64,000 bases of DNA, taken from Gymnopus androsaceus JB14. Its lineage: Eukaryota > Basidiomycota > Agaricomycetes > Agaricales > Omphalotaceae. The notes under the pieces were generated by a model that worked only from the letters and a program-made list of their open reading frames with translations, was not told the origin of the DNA and ran no database searches. The first letter of the stretch is position 1, and every line of letters starts with the position of its first letter. Below, one piece after another: positions 12,545 to 24,716 of the stretch. Both the position numbers and the translations under genes were made by a program. Location: NCBI GenBank assembly GCA_009733575.1, contig ML769589.1, forward strand, positions 1 to 64,000. Reading direction: 5' to 3'.

Positions 12545-12786
12545 TTGTCAGCCCAACTCACTCTCCTGAATTGTATCAGAGGCACAGCCCCAAACCTTCA
12601 TCAACAGGTTCCTCTTCCAACCTCATTGTCATCTCAACAACATATTGGTCTCTTACAATACTCAATCGAGAAGGCCCACATGAAGGAGTGGAAGAAGACG
12701 GAGAGGATATCATCGAGACCGGAGTCGCCTGCTCGAGGGTGATGGCAAAGAGGAAGAAGGTTGATTCGGGGAAGCAGAGTCGCTAA
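12545..12786 (+). CDS. possible 3' exon of a hypothetical gene
   Basis: From an acceptor-like TTGTCAG before 12550, one frame reads PTHSPELYQRHSPKPSSTG, then an acidic segment (EGVEEDGEDIIETG) and a basic end (MAKRKKVDSGKQSR) before TAA at 12784-12786. The Ser/Pro-rich, then acidic, then basic composition looks like a disordered nuclear protein C-terminus. No upstream exon could be joined with confidence. Confidence 0.25.
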
Positions 12787-13824
12787 TACTGTTCAGAACG
12801 TCGCAAATAGCCGTCTCAGTGCATCACTGGATAATCGAAATTCTTGAAACAGGCTCCAATCGCTAGCAAATTCACAGACATAGCGGAGGATTTCATTCGG
12901 ATAAGTGAGCATTGCAATCAAGTTTTGATTTGGGAGGTTTCAATATTATTACTTCTGCTGCTGCCAGACGTATAAGGCGCTAGATCGTAATCGTTGTCGT
13001 TATCTCTGTTGCATAGATAGAGAAGATCTTTAATATCCTTCCGCTTGAACGTGGACTAAAGCGTAGCCTCGAGCATAGTTCCGGCGAGTCATGTCTATGC
13101 GGGATTCATGACTGCTGTCCTGCTTTGAGAGTATCATTTCTTGTTGCATCTTCGTCGTTTAGAAGGGAAAATGTCATCCTGCGATCTCAAAAAGTTAGTA
13201 AAGAACTCGAAGCGGACTGTGCATTTAGACCTTTTTCTGGACGGTATGAGTACATTCGATGGATTCCTGCATACGGATGTTAGTAATCATTTGGATTGGC
13301 ATGGTCCCCAATAACATGCCTTCAAACAATTGGAACACTTTCCAGGTCTGGTCGCGCTATCACCTGGTCTAATAAGTATGTGCTGTAAGAGAGGATTCGA
13401 CAGACTTACAGCGCACTTGCGACCATTAGAGCCATCAGTCAGTCAGTCAAGTCCCAGTTTCGACGCGATCTATGATTTACCTTTTTCTTCCTACAAAATT
13501 AATAGTTGTGAGACAGCGAGCCGAAGCATTAACTAGCACTACAAACAAGAAACTCGCCTGCAAAATTCGCATGAATTAGCCAAACGCCGTATCTTATTGA
13601 ACATATCGTAGTCCAAGGAGAAGAAGTAATTCGCCAATTTTTGGCTGGCACTTTTTGTTCGAGTTTCCACCATCGACTTACGCGTCCCCCGGCACTTCAT
13701 CAACCTACGCGTTCCCCGACACTTTTGCTTTTGCCATCGACTTACGCATTCCCCAGCACTTTTGTCACAAGCCAATGAATTCACTTGACAGCACGAATAC
13801 TTTATCGAGGTCTGATTTCGACAA
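12787..13824. other. intergenic, no supported gene
   Basis: One kilobase without a credible coding frame. It contains the short degenerate tandem repeat at 13676-13762 and ends at the ATG of the 7-TM gene. Confidence 0.4.
13676..13762. repeat. three degenerate ~33-bp tandem repeats
   Basis: Three imperfect copies of a unit with the core ACTTACGCRTYCCCCRGCACTT follow one another (the middle copy reads CCTACGCGTTCCCCGACACTT). They lie about 65 bp before the ATG of the 7-TM gene at 13825, so they could be part of its upstream region. Confidence 0.6.
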
Positions 13825-15284
13825 ATGTCTCCCGAAGAACAAGAGTTGATTTTTTCCTTTGCTCAAGTCGCATTCTTTAACACTGTCAATTTAATAGTGA
13901 CCATAACCGGTTACGGTATGTAAAAAGTGTCTGAACTTTGACAAACCTCAATTTAACCCATTTCTTCTACTAGGAGCGTTTGCTTTAGGAACAGGCATTA
14001 CAATCCATTCGCTAGCGTGCGCATAACCACAACTTTTAAACGTTTTTTATACGTCTTCAATGTTGATCTGATAGATCGAAATCTTTTGGACAATCACAAA
14101 CCCTCCTACTTATCTGCTTGACTACAATTTTTGTCTGCTTCACTTGGGATGCCTTCTACTCTGGCGGTTTCAATCTAATGGATGTCAAATATACATTTAT
14201 GAGGACGCTAGAAGGAGGAATTGCTGCTCAAGGCGAGGCATCAGACCAAAAAACCTCGACATGGCAGTATATGCCAGGATGGGCAGCAACGATTAATGTG
14301 AGCTTAATGCAATGTTCCGAATAATGTGTATTAATCTTCTTTCCGTCTAGCTGATTCTCAGTGATTGCATTGTGGTTTGGAGAGCATGGATTTTGTTCCA
14401 GAATGACAAGCTTTGTAAATCTGTTCTGACTGTCCTCATGTTTGCCAACATAGGTGTGTAACTAGCATTGACACATTGATACCAACTGCTCTAAAAATGC
14501 ACTAGGAATCAATATCGCAGACTGCATCTGGGATAATGTCGAGATTACGATAGAAGTTTCCAGTTCCACTATTCTGGATTGGCTTTCAGCTTTGATTTCC
14601 TTAGTGGTAAATATCGTTGCGACTCTGTTGATTGTGTATAAAGCATGGTAGGTTGGCTCCAAAATTTTCCTTGGATTTATAGTAGCTCATCTTCTGCGAT
14701 TGTTTTTAGGAGTCACCACCGCATCATGTTAGATGCCTTGCCAATCCATGGCGGAAGAACCCGTGTCAAGAATATACTGCTGCTTTTGGTTGAGTCTGGG
14801 GCTGTATACTGCGGAATACAGTCAGTCTATGTTGTCTTTATCTTACTGGATACATACACGGCGGTGGACCTTGGATTCTCGCAGGCAATGAACGTTATAA
14901 CTGCCATGTTGATTGTCGCTTCTGTGAGTACTTGTCAAAGTTTCATCAGCAAAACCTGGGTGATCCCACAGCAAGGTCCCCCTCTGCATAGAACTGGACA
15001 GCTCTGTGGCTTCTGTGGATTGTATTGGGGCTTCTGTACGGTGCTGTACAGGAATACACAGGAATCCACAGTTTACCCAGGTTTTGCTGATGTTCAATGT
15101 TCTGCGGTGACTGATGACATTATCTGATACATAGGCGTGTTATCCCATTGCAGTGATCATCCCAGTTCAGACAGGAAGCTCACCTATCGTCGAAACTTAT
15201 TACCATCAAGCCAAGCCTAGTAGTTGTACTTACCAGCTTAGCACAATTTTGCGTTCGAGTAGTGGAGAGTCACTGTTTGTATGA
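13825..15284 (+). CDS. 7-TM protein of an agaricomycete-expanded family
   Basis: Seven exons join in frame: 13825-13915, 13974-14016, 14075-14297, 14351-14453, 14506-14647, 14710-14923, 15135-15284. The protein starts MSPEEQELIFSFAQVAFFNT and has about seven hydrophobic helices. Landmarks are YGAFALGTGI, WDAFYSGG, LSDCIVVWRAWILF (the family's SD-x-x-VVWRAW box), NIVATLLIVYKAW-SHHR, LLLLVESGAVYC and CYPIAVIIPV. Length (about 320 residues) and motif order fit a receptor-like 7-TM family expanded in mushrooms. Ligand and function are unknown. All other introns are about 53-62 nt; the last is 211 nt because it holds a hairpin element. The gene looks intact. Confidence 0.85.
14944..15092. mobile_element. 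MITE-like hairpin element in an intron
   Basis: An 18-bp perfect terminal inverted repeat, CATCAGCAAAACCTGGGT at 14944-14961 and its reverse complement at 15075-15092, bounds 149 bp inside the last intron (14924-15134) of the 7-TM gene. A second nested inverted pair (CTGTGGATT / AATCCACAG) lies inside. No coding capacity and no clear target duplication. Removing it would leave an intron of about 60 nt, like the others. Confidence 0.7.
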
Positions 15285-15432
15285 TCGGATTGGCCTCCTA
15301 AGATACTTACACAGCTATACACTGACAGTGAAAATCATGTCGCACTTCCGAAAATGTAAATGAGTCAAGTGGCACGATCTGTTAAAAACCACTTGGATAT
15401 ACTTACTCGACATAAATTTAACCCCCAACGAT

Positions 15433-16276
15433 ATGCCATCCCTAGCTCACCTTCCTCTTCCCAATGAATCCGACGAAAACTTTGTTCATATTATCTCAGG
15501 CCTCCTCACCGATGCTGAATGTGATCGAAACATCAAAATTCACTCTGCAGAGATGGTCCCACACAATTTGACTCTGACCAAGAGGTTACGATGTGTATTT
15601 GAAGATGAAGACCTCTCCAGTAGGATCTGGGAGCGCCTTGAACCGTTCTATGGTAGCTTTAGTATTATCAACAAAGACGGGTGCAAGTGGCTTGCCTCTG
15701 GTTGTAATTTCAGACTTAGATTTTGTTGATACGATGCAGGTGGGCTTGTAGACTTATGTACTCAAAGGAATGCACACTTACTGATGATCCAAAGATTGTG
15801 GATTTGAACCCCACATTGACGGCCGTCGTCTCGCATCGGTGGATTCCCAAAGTTTCATGACGGTGAACATTTACCTTAACACTGTTCTTCCGGAAGACGG
15901 AGGAGCAACGAGAGTCTTATCCCCCACCATGTCAGATGGCGGAACTTATCCAGTTCTAGCCAAAGTTCACCCTATCAAGGGTTCCGCCGCTGTATTCCGG
16001 GACTCTCTATTTCACGACGGAGAAAATTTACTGCGAGGAGAAAAGTACCTACTCCGGACGGACATTATGTTTTCTCGGGAAAAGCCCTTTGACCTTGATG
16101 TTGCTTGTATGAGACTCGATAATGAAGCGAAAGGGATGGCAGCCTTGGAAATTGCTGTAGGCCTGGAAGACGGAAACAACCCCATTGAAGCCATGCAGTG
16201 GTATAGGAAAGCGTTCAAGCTTTGCCCTGAATTGGAATCTGCTGGGGCTGATTGGAGGCGATATTCCAATAAGTAG
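15433..16276 (+). pseudogene. 2OG-Fe(II) oxygenase (prolyl 4-hydroxylase-like), in-frame TGA
   Basis: Exon 1 15433-15739, intron 15740-15794 (GTGGGC...AAAG), exon 2 15795-16276. The fold is recognisable: LRFC-stop-YDADCGFEPHIDGR carries the iron-binding HxD of the P4H-like family, SFMTVNIYLNTVLPEDGGATR follows, and SLFHDGENLLRGEKYLLRTD supplies the distal His and the 2-oxoglutarate-binding basic residue. Relatives usually have an arginine (CRYD) where this copy has TGA at 15727-15729; CGA to TGA would explain it. Everything else is open. The C-terminus adds a TPR-like segment (EAMQWYRKAFKLCPELE). Unless read through or a sequencing error, the gene is disabled. Confidence 0.75.
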
Positions 16277-16839
16277 ATAGTAATGTTCAATTCGTATGCA
16301 TCTAATCTGAATATTCGGATTGCTCTACGCTTTATATTATTCCAAAAACCTTTCAGGATTCTATATTTGAGGGAGGAGCGTCGAATTCATCATTTCTCAG
16401 TTTTATTTGCGACTGGCCTTAGGGAGCAGGAAACACTCGAATTAGAGCAAAGGGAAAGAACAAGCGCTAACGTTTTTGGAGCGGGCGCCTACCATTCTTG
16501 CCTCTTCATTCAATTCTCCTGCAGCGTCTTTGAAGATTGAGACGAGACTATCAGTACCCATAACCAGCTACATTGGCATTCTGCCATTCCTCATCTGTCC
16601 AGCTTGGCCGTATTTCAGAATAACGGAATTCAATGTCTTGGAGGACAGCGCTCCGTCGCGGGGCTATCGAAGACTTTGTCATAGGATCTTAAAAATGATG
16701 CATGTTCTGCTCTTTTCTGTGCTCATTCTTTCCATCAATGCAATAAATCCACCAGCTGTAAGCTAATTAGTGTTTGCTACCGGGCTAGCTTCTTATTATG
16801 GCTTCATAGGCTCATCAAAAAGTCCACGAACATCCGCTC

Positions 16840-19163
16840 TCCTCGCAGGACACGAGTTCTTGATCAACTTGATCGACTCTTCAGGCCACGTCGACTTCTC
16901 ATCTAAAGTCATTGCTGCTCTCCGTGTCACCGACGGTGCTCTCGTCGTTGTCGGTTGCGTCGAAGGTGTTTGTTTACAGACGGAGTCTGTCCTGCGTCAG
17001 GCTTTGACCGAGCTTATCAAGCCCGTGGTAATCATCAACAAGATCGATCGTGCTTTGTTCGAACTCCAGGTCAACCAACGAGTCCCAGCGCACCATCGAT
17101 AGCGTCAATGTCACCATCTCGACGTATCATGACGCTGCTCCCAGTGATGTTCAAGTCTCTCCTGACCGAGGTACTGTGCGCGCACTGATGGAAAGCCACT
17201 TGAGCCCGTGTTCAATGCGTTCGTGCTTGATCTGATCTTCAAGATCTTTGACGCTGTCCTAAACTCCAAAAAGGACATCTTAGGTCCCATGCTTGATGAG
17301 CTCAATGTCAAGCTCGCTCAGAACAAGCGCGATCTTGAGGGAAAAGACCTTCTCAAGGTGGACATGCGTAATCCTACTCGCCGGCGACTCCATGTTGGGA
17401 ATGATCGTCATTAACCTTCCTTCTCCGGCCACTTCCCAGCGATATCGCGTCGAGACCCTTTACGAAGGTCCTATGGACGACGAATCCGCTATTGGGATCC
17501 GGGATTGCGACCCCAAAGGACCTCTTGTGGTGTACAGTACGTCGAAAATGGTGTCTACGGTCGATAAGAGTTGTTTCTACGCATTCGGTTGCATGTTTTC
17601 TAGGACCGTTTGCTCTGGTCAGAAAATCCCTATACAGGGCCTGAAGTATCTTCCAGACAGTGGAAAAAAGGACAACCTCGTTATCACGACGATCCAGAGA
17701 ACGGTTCTTATGATGGCTCGGTCCATTGAGCCCATTGAAGACTGTCCCGCAGGTAATATTGTTGCTCTCGCTGGTATCCACCAGTTCTTGTTGAAGAGCA
17801 GTACCCTGACTACCTCGGAGACTGCGTACAATATGAAGGTCATGTGATTCTCCATTTCTCCTGTCGTACAGGTTGCTGTTGGAGACAAGAACACCATTGA
17901 ACTCCCCAAGCTCATCAAAGGTCTCAAGCGTCTCGCAAAGCGATCCCTGTGTCCAGGTATTGATTTCAGAAACAGGAGAGCATATCGTGGCTGGCACTGG
18001 TGAACTTGAAGGTACAGTCTTTCAATAGTCTCCTTTTACACCGATCCTGATTCTTCTTGGGCGCAAAGGATCTTCAAGATGACCACGCTGGTGCTCCTCT
18101 CAAGATTTCCGACCCCGTTGTTCCTTATCGCGAAACTGTCAAGGCCGAATCCTCTATCGTCGCGCTTTCGAAATCTCAGAACAAACACCGATGCTTATCG
18201 ACGAAGAGCTTTCCAAGGCAATCGAGGATGGCAAGATTAACTCGCGCGATGATCTCAAAGCCCGTGTCCGTGTCCTTGCTGATCAGTTTGGCTGGGACAT
18301 CACGGATGCTCGAAAGATTTGGTGTTTCGGCCCCGACACCACTGGTTCAAATATGTTGGATGTCCCCATAGGAATGCAGTACTTGACTCAAATCAAGGAT
18401 TCGAATTCGTGTGTCGCGGCTTTCCAGTGCATGACTAATGAGGGTGTTCGTGCTGAGGAGAATATGCGCGGTGTGCGATTCAACCTGGTTGATTTTACCA
18501 TGAGTCTACGTTTATGTTGTCTGTTTGGCTTTCACACTCATGAATGTCTTTTTCACTAGCTCCATGCCGTGAGGGAGAGCGCTCATGCCCACCTGCAGAC
18601 TTGTCTGCTACGCCGCATGACTGCTCGTCACGCCTGCTCTTCAAGAACCCGTCTACCTCGGTAAGCAGTCAGCATCGACGTGGATTCTTACCCTCTCCCT
18701 GACCCTGCTCCTCCTCTAGTCGATATCCAATGCCCCGAAAACGCCATCGGTGGCGTATACAGCTGCTTGAACAAGCGTCGTGGACAGGTCTTCAGCAAAG
18801 AGCAGAAACCCGGAACTCCCAGGTTCACAATAAAAGCTTAACTCCCTGTCGCCGAATCCTTTGGTCAACGGAGACCTCCGATCACATTCCGCGGGCCGGG
18901 CATTCCCCCAGTGTATGTTGGACCACTGGGAGCTCATGGCTAGATGTAAGTATTTTCATCTTCAGCCTTTCTTCTAGATGGTTGACGAGCACTTTTCAGC
19001 ACCGCTTGAGAAGCGAAGCAAGATCGAGGAAATTGTTACGAAGATTCGTACACGCAAGGGTCTTAAGGTATGTCTTGATTGATAGTTATTGCCGCCTGTA
19101 TTTAACATCGCATGTTTGTAGCCTGAAATCCCTCCCCTTGACACATACTACAGCAAGCTATGA
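16840..19163 (+). pseudogene. translation elongation factor 2 pseudogene
   Basis: Long stretches are plainly eEF2: [17 protein letters not shown] (G3 region), [12 protein letters not shown] (NKxD), [86 protein letters not shown], and at the end VDEHFSAPLEKRSKIEEIV and PEIPPLDTYYSKL. The N-terminus with the P-loop is missing, a large block after the NKxD motif is deleted, and the diphthamide histidine region before PTCRR is lost. Several frame changes occur. Introns are still present (for example 19067-19121), so this is a decayed DNA duplicate, not a retrocopy. A functional eEF2 must lie elsewhere. Confidence 0.9.
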
Positions 19164-20102
19164 ATCCGTGGTCTCTTTCGTTATTGTTGTAACATATAAT
19201 CTTTAGGCTACTGTCCTGTACAATCAAGTAGTAATTACATTGTGTCTTTGCGGTTCATATATATCTGTATACCCTTCTCCACTGCCCAATTTTTGCATTG
19301 TCATTATATAAAGCCTCAGAAGTGAACAGCTTTAGGTTGAAGATTATGTACTTGTAACTAAGACTTATCTGAGATCTCTGGTTGAGGCTACTTTCTTGAA
19401 AGTGTGACGATGTCCATACCTTTATATTTTTGTTCACATCCACTGTCATCGTTGGCGCACCTGGTGTACCTGCGTGACGCGTGACCTGTATAAGAAGTGT
19501 AGTGATGAGATGAATGGGCCGTGGATATAGGACAGAAGACAGTCCGTGTTCTGCATATTGCTCTCGACAGTGGACAGACAGAAATCAAGAAAAAAGATAA
19601 AAATATTGGTGAGGAGTATACTTGAAGGCGGTCCGAGAGTGGATGGACGTTCACCGTGTGATCACAAACACAAGGGCTATGGATAAAAAATGCACGCTGA
19701 CTTCAGATTGCTTGATGCGATTCGAGTTGGACATGGGACTACAGTCATTGAGATTCTTTATTCTGTCAATACCTAGCATTATATTTATTTTCTAGAGACA
19801 GTTGCTGTGATCAAACCACTGGATGGTGTGGCGATAGTTAGTGATATTTACAATACTATCCAGATAACCTCGTACCTCGGTGCAGCAACTGGCTGGAAAA
19901 CTTCTGCCTTTGCTCTAGAGATCAAGATGAGTATCTTGAAGGCAAATCGAAAAGAAAAGAAAAGCTCGCACGGGGTAAGATTATCTATTCCGATGTAGTT
20001 CAAATCCACGGGAATGTAGTGCTTGTTGGCTGGGCATAGCTGACACTCTGGACACCGGCGTTCTCTGCGATCCGCTGGCCCATCTTGTACAAAGTCACCT
20101 GT
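19164..20102. other. intergenic, no supported gene
   Basis: About 0.9 kb between the eEF2 pseudogene and the hAT remnant. Short frames, such as 63 codons at 19807-19998, show no family features. A hAT end may lie near the right side but I could not define it. Confidence 0.4.
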
Positions 20103-22120
20103 TTAGAGTGAAATCAACGATGGACATCCGGCAACATAGCCATGGTGCTTCGCATTGACAGAAAAGTCTGAGGCTGTCAAAGTGTCTAGAGGCTTTCCGG
20201 GAAAAATCTTCTCAATCATTGCCTGAGTCCACTGCTCATCCTCTTTACTAGTAGTGGCATGCCAGCGATAGAAACAATTAAACTGTAGAATTATCAATAA
20301 ATTGGGAATCGAATAGGATACTGCCACCTCGGTTTTTGTCGAAGACTTTTTGACCATGGGAGGCTGGCAATAACTGCGTCCTCGAGCGCTCTGCCCAGTG
20401 CCTCTATACGCGCCGGGAGCCTATGGGTAATAATATTACCCATTCCATTCATCTCTCTCAGCATCCGACATCTCATCGAGCACTTCAATAAATCCTTCAA
20501 GATCATCTTTTTCCTGTTCACTGTTCTCTTCAAGGTCTCGTAGCTCGGTATGGAGCTCCTCTATACCAGTCTCATCAAGTCCAACAAGTTCAGTGGGATT
20601 GATATCAGCAGCTGGTTCTGACGAGCTGGCCTTCAGCTTTTTGGGCTCGAATGGACAAAGAACCCCCTTTGCTGTCAGATTTACGGTATGCGCAAAGCAA
20701 CGTACGTGAGCGTTAGCCCCAGCGAATGAAGGAATGAATTTTGGCAGCTCATCAAATATTGCTGTATTTGCGGAAGCGTTGTCGCAGGTGATGGAGATAA
20801 TCTTATGGTATGTTAGCATCTGAACTCCTTGTAGCTATTACAACTAACCTTGTCCTCGATGCCGTATTCTTTTAGGACCTTTGCTAGTGCTTCAGCCATG
20901 TTAACGCCTGAATGGGAACAAGGAAGCTCAATAAAATCCAGTAAGTGCGTAACAAGCTCCTCCTTGCCGTCTTTTCCCTTCCTAGTCCGTGAAATGGTGA
21001 TACTCATCCAAGCACGATGATTGGGTGACGTCCAGCAATCAATTGCAATTGCGAGCTCACTGTCATGGGCCTAAAAGCATGTGAGTAGTCTTAAGCTTGT
21101 AATAAGTCAAAACAAAACCAACCTGTAGCTCAAGCGCTAGCTTTTCCTTTGTTCGAGTATATAAATGTTTTACGTCCCGAGAAATAGTTTCTTTACTTGG
21201 AACATAACGATCAGGTTGCCCTTCTCGCTGAAGCCAACGATAACATTGATCTTGAACAATCCGAAATGGACATGCTGACTCCGAAACCCAGTGGGCAGTC
21301 ACAACGCTGAGATAGGAGTGAGTAAGGGTACTACAAAAAATTGAAACTCACTGACCGAATACTTTTTTTTGAAGGAGGTTGCGTCGAAAATGATTCAGCC
21401 CATCCCTTTACTGTGCGAAGAGCTGCAGTGAGTTTACTCTGACTCTTTTTACCGAACTTCTTCAGTGCGTCTCTTGCTTTTTCCAGACTCTTTGACTCTT
21501 GAACTGCTTTAACAGCTTCATCCCCCCAACAACTTTTGGAATGCCGAATAAGTGCGCCTTGGACAATTGTGAGTCATGTTTATTATTTAGATGAGAAATG
21601 CTGACCTGTGGAAGATTTATCAGATGTTTTCAGGCCTTGCTTGACTAGCGATCGGCACATGGTGCAGCTGAATACAATGTATTCAGCTGTCCCATCGTTG
21701 GCAAACTCGATGTCGGGCTCGGGATTGAAGAAAGCATAAACAGGTGCTTTCCTTTTCCGGACTTGAGCTCCTGTATTTGACTTGTTAATAATGAGAATGC
21801 TCAGAGTAAGTCAAGCACTAACTGTACTTCTGAACAATCGCTTCTTGTGAGGCTTTATCGTCATTTTCATCATCGGACAGATCAATAATTGAGCCGTTGG
21901 CCTCAGAGGAAGCTCGTGTTGGTGCTTGGGAAGAGGTATGAACTGAAGATGCATCCGCGGCATCCCCATCTTCGTCATCGGGATCTGGAATTGAAGTTAG
22001 TAAATAGTTTATCATTATTAAGCTTGACTAACCACTATCAATGCGTCTTCGAAGTGTTTTCTTGATGGTTTTTGTGATCTTTTGAAGTGGGTTGGACTTT
22101 GGTGATCCACGGCGCTTCAT
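20103..22120 (-). pseudogene. hAT-family transposase, C-terminally truncated
   Basis: Reading leftwards: MKRRGSPKSNPLQKITK (start 22120), an acidic segment, a BED-like zinc region (FSCTMCRSLVKQGLKTS), VTAHWVSESACPFRIVQD near 21300, a segment with LAIAIDCWTSPNHRAWMSIT near 21050, then ITCDNASANTAIFDELP and HVRCFAHTVNLTAKGVL near 20790-20680. That order is typical of hAT (Ac-like) transposases: BED finger, RNase-H-like DDE core, insertion domain. Several ~50-nt introns interrupt it. After about 20440 the frame breaks, and the C-terminal part with the last acidic residue and the dimerisation domain is missing or scrambled. Probably inactive. Confidence 0.75.
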
Positions 22121-22254
22121 GAGGTGAACGTTCGAGTGAAAAAAAAACACAATTTTGTTTGATGCGTACATAATGCGTAGTAGCTGTACAGTACTTTGTA
22201 ATACGGAAGCAAATTCTTTGTAGCGAGCGGGCGAGGGAGGGCTGCATAGGCGCT

Positions 22255-22355
22255 CAGGTTGTCGGGCGGGACTCGGGTTTGGATATTCTTACCCGTCCCG
22301 ACCCTAATTAGGTGCCCGACCCGAGACCCGACTCAACCCGGCTGACCCGAGCCAT
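22255..22355. repeat. CCCGAC-rich cluster, likely hAT subterminal region
   Basis: CCCGAC/GTCGGG-like words recur on both strands within about 100 bp (for example GTCGGGCGGGACTCGGG and GCCCGACCCGAGACCCGAC) just upstream of the hAT transposase start. Such clusters are typical subterminal transposase-binding repeats. The exact end and the 8-bp target duplication were not identified. Confidence 0.5.
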
Positions 22356-23088
22356 ACACTAATGGGTATTAAATATAATGAGAAGATATGCGTTGGAACG
22401 ATGCGTTATGCGTTGGAACGAAGAGTGAAATTAGAAATTAGAAACGGAAATGAAAAATGGAAACGAAATCAGAAAAGAAAGCCGAAATGAAAACGGAACG
22501 CCAAGTCCGAACCGGGATTATTTTTGTCCAGTGGGGACCTTCATACCACGATGCATTTCGTGCATCATTACTTCAAATTACATTCCGAACGATGATCGTC
22601 TTTTTCCAGGATGACTCGAAACTCAAATTGCTGACTTTTCTTTTCGATTTCTAGTTTAAGGACCTTTGGTCCGAGTTTTGGCTAACCTATACTTAAAACT
22701 CAATATTGAGCAAAGTACTTAATTCCATCATGTCAAAGCGTTGAATCGTAATGATGTAATACATTTGATTTTCTGAAGATGTTCTCGCACTAATGAATAG
22801 AAAGTATGAACCGTTGTGTGTTCAGGAATTGATTGATGTGTGTGCCACTGAACAGCCTCGCTCTTCCGCCACTTTCTTCATCTTGTCTCATGGACGGGTA
22901 AGTTGTTCTAGCTCTCGATTGTTCAGCTTTCTAAATGACGATTATTTTCAGGTTATTGAGTGATATTCAAGATCTGGATCCGTTTTACCGGTATTGTTTC
23001 GACTTTCTCTTCGAATGGCGCCGTTGGTGAGTAGCAGTCTGTTTATTTCTCCGCCTACATAGACATAACCGGCACGGGCAGCAATGGA

Positions 23089-24570
23089 ATGGAGGTCGAA
23101 CCACCCAGTTTTGAAGCATGGCATAGTCAAACAAGTGAAAAAAGGGCTTATGCATTGCAAAGTGCTGCTATTGGAGATGGAGAGACTTCTTATACCGAGG
23201 GTGATGACCTAGAATCGGAACCTCCTTTGCCACATCCCATGCCATTTGAACCTTCTAGCAGTACCCGTCGCTCGTCACCTCAGCCACAAGATTATCCACC
23301 ACCTCCACCTCTGCCACATCCGCCACATCCTTCTGCACCCATCCAGACTGCCCCGGTTGCCCCTCCTCTGCCAAGCACTACGACAGGTCAGATACATCCC
23401 GTTATCATCGACAATATTCCGCCGTCCCCTCGCCATCCTCCAATAAACATCCCACCCGATGGCATGATTCCAGCTGACGGACTGTTTGTTGGGTTCACAA
23501 TTCCCCCTACCCACAAACTGTCACCTATGCCTCCAATCATGGGACTACCTCCTCCTTCCCGACCGATCCCTGAAGAGGAACCTCGGATTTTTCCTCCTTC
23601 AGTACCCCAATGCGCTTCGATGTACGCCTCATACTCGGATTACCATCCAGGGCACACCTACCGTGGCCAGTCCTCACCTGAATCAAACTCTACTGCTGTA
23701 TCACAATTCGACATGCTGGCAGAGCCGCATAGCATGATGGCGAATATCAGCCCGATGAGTGTGATTCCGGAAGCCATGAGTGGGTTCACTAGTCCTAACC
23801 CTCCATGGATGCACGGAGGGGAACTCCATAGAAGTAGTTCCATGGTGGGTTTTATAATTTTGTTTCCAGTGAAATGTTCTAATGTACATGTTAGCGCACA
23901 ACTTCGACCCATCGGTCTCCATCTCCCGATGACTATTCACATACCTCGCGGTCTCAACAAGGTCATCTCCCCGATGTAAACTACCGCACAACATCGGCCC
24001 GGAGGGGTTATTTAATTGGGGGTTTGCATTTAGAGACTCAACGGAGCGATCAAGCGACGATACGACGTGACGGGGAAGCCATAGGCTTGTGAGTACTTGA
24101 AAGTGTTCTGTGTGACGAGTTGTCTGATACATGCTAGTTACTTTAGGCAATCACAGTCCTTCCATCTTGCCATACCGTCAATTTCGGGACATCCTACAGG
24201 TTCCCCCGCTGCTTCAACTCCGAGCTTTCCATCCCGTGCAGCTAAACATTCAGGTGGATCCTATCGGCCTTATCCCCAATCACCTTCCCTGAGCCCATCG
24301 TTGAGTAAGAGCTCAAAGAGTTTTCTTTGTCACATTTGCTTCACGGAGTTAGGAACCAAACAAACTTTGCAAGGTAGTGTTGGACAGTTGCTGTCTTTTC
24401 CAATTGATCCTATTGACAATTACGGTGAAATAGGCCACATTCGCGCTCACGATAAAACGCAACGGTTCACCTGTCCGCGTGGTTGTGGGACGACATTCTC
24501 ACTTGTGCAAGCTCGTCAGCGCCACCTTAGAGAACAGAGATGTCCCGGGGCACGCACATCATTGACTTGA
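23089..24570 (+). CDS. proline-rich C2H2 zinc-finger protein
   Basis: Exons 23089-23844, 23895-24088, 24147-24373 and 24434-24570 join in frame through introns of 50-60 nt. The first 250 residues are Pro/Ser-rich and disordered (PQPQDYPPPPPLPHPPH is typical). The C-terminus has one C2H2 finger split by the last intron, CHICFTELGTKQTLQ + GHIRAH, followed by a second finger-like unit CPRGCGTTFSLVQARQRHL...C. This suggests a nuclear DNA-binding regulator. The start at 23089 is the first methionine of the open frame, but a short upstream exon near 22960-23030 is possible. No damage seen. Confidence 0.7.
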
Positions 24571-24716
24571 AATGGGCGAACTCAAAAGGTGTTATATAAG
24601 GATCTTTATATGCAAAAATATCAATATCAAATTCATCTCTCCTGGATTTCTTTTGATAATCATAACATCCTTTTTGCGGTGTCACTTTCCGCCTGCAATA
24701 TATAGATAGTAACAAA

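Noticed and set aside
16012..16290. Minus-strand frame opposite the dioxygenase
   Set aside because: Antisense shadow; the plus strand carries the conserved HxD...H motifs.
17374..17997. 207-codon minus-strand frame
   Set aside because: Antisense shadow of the eEF2 pseudogene.
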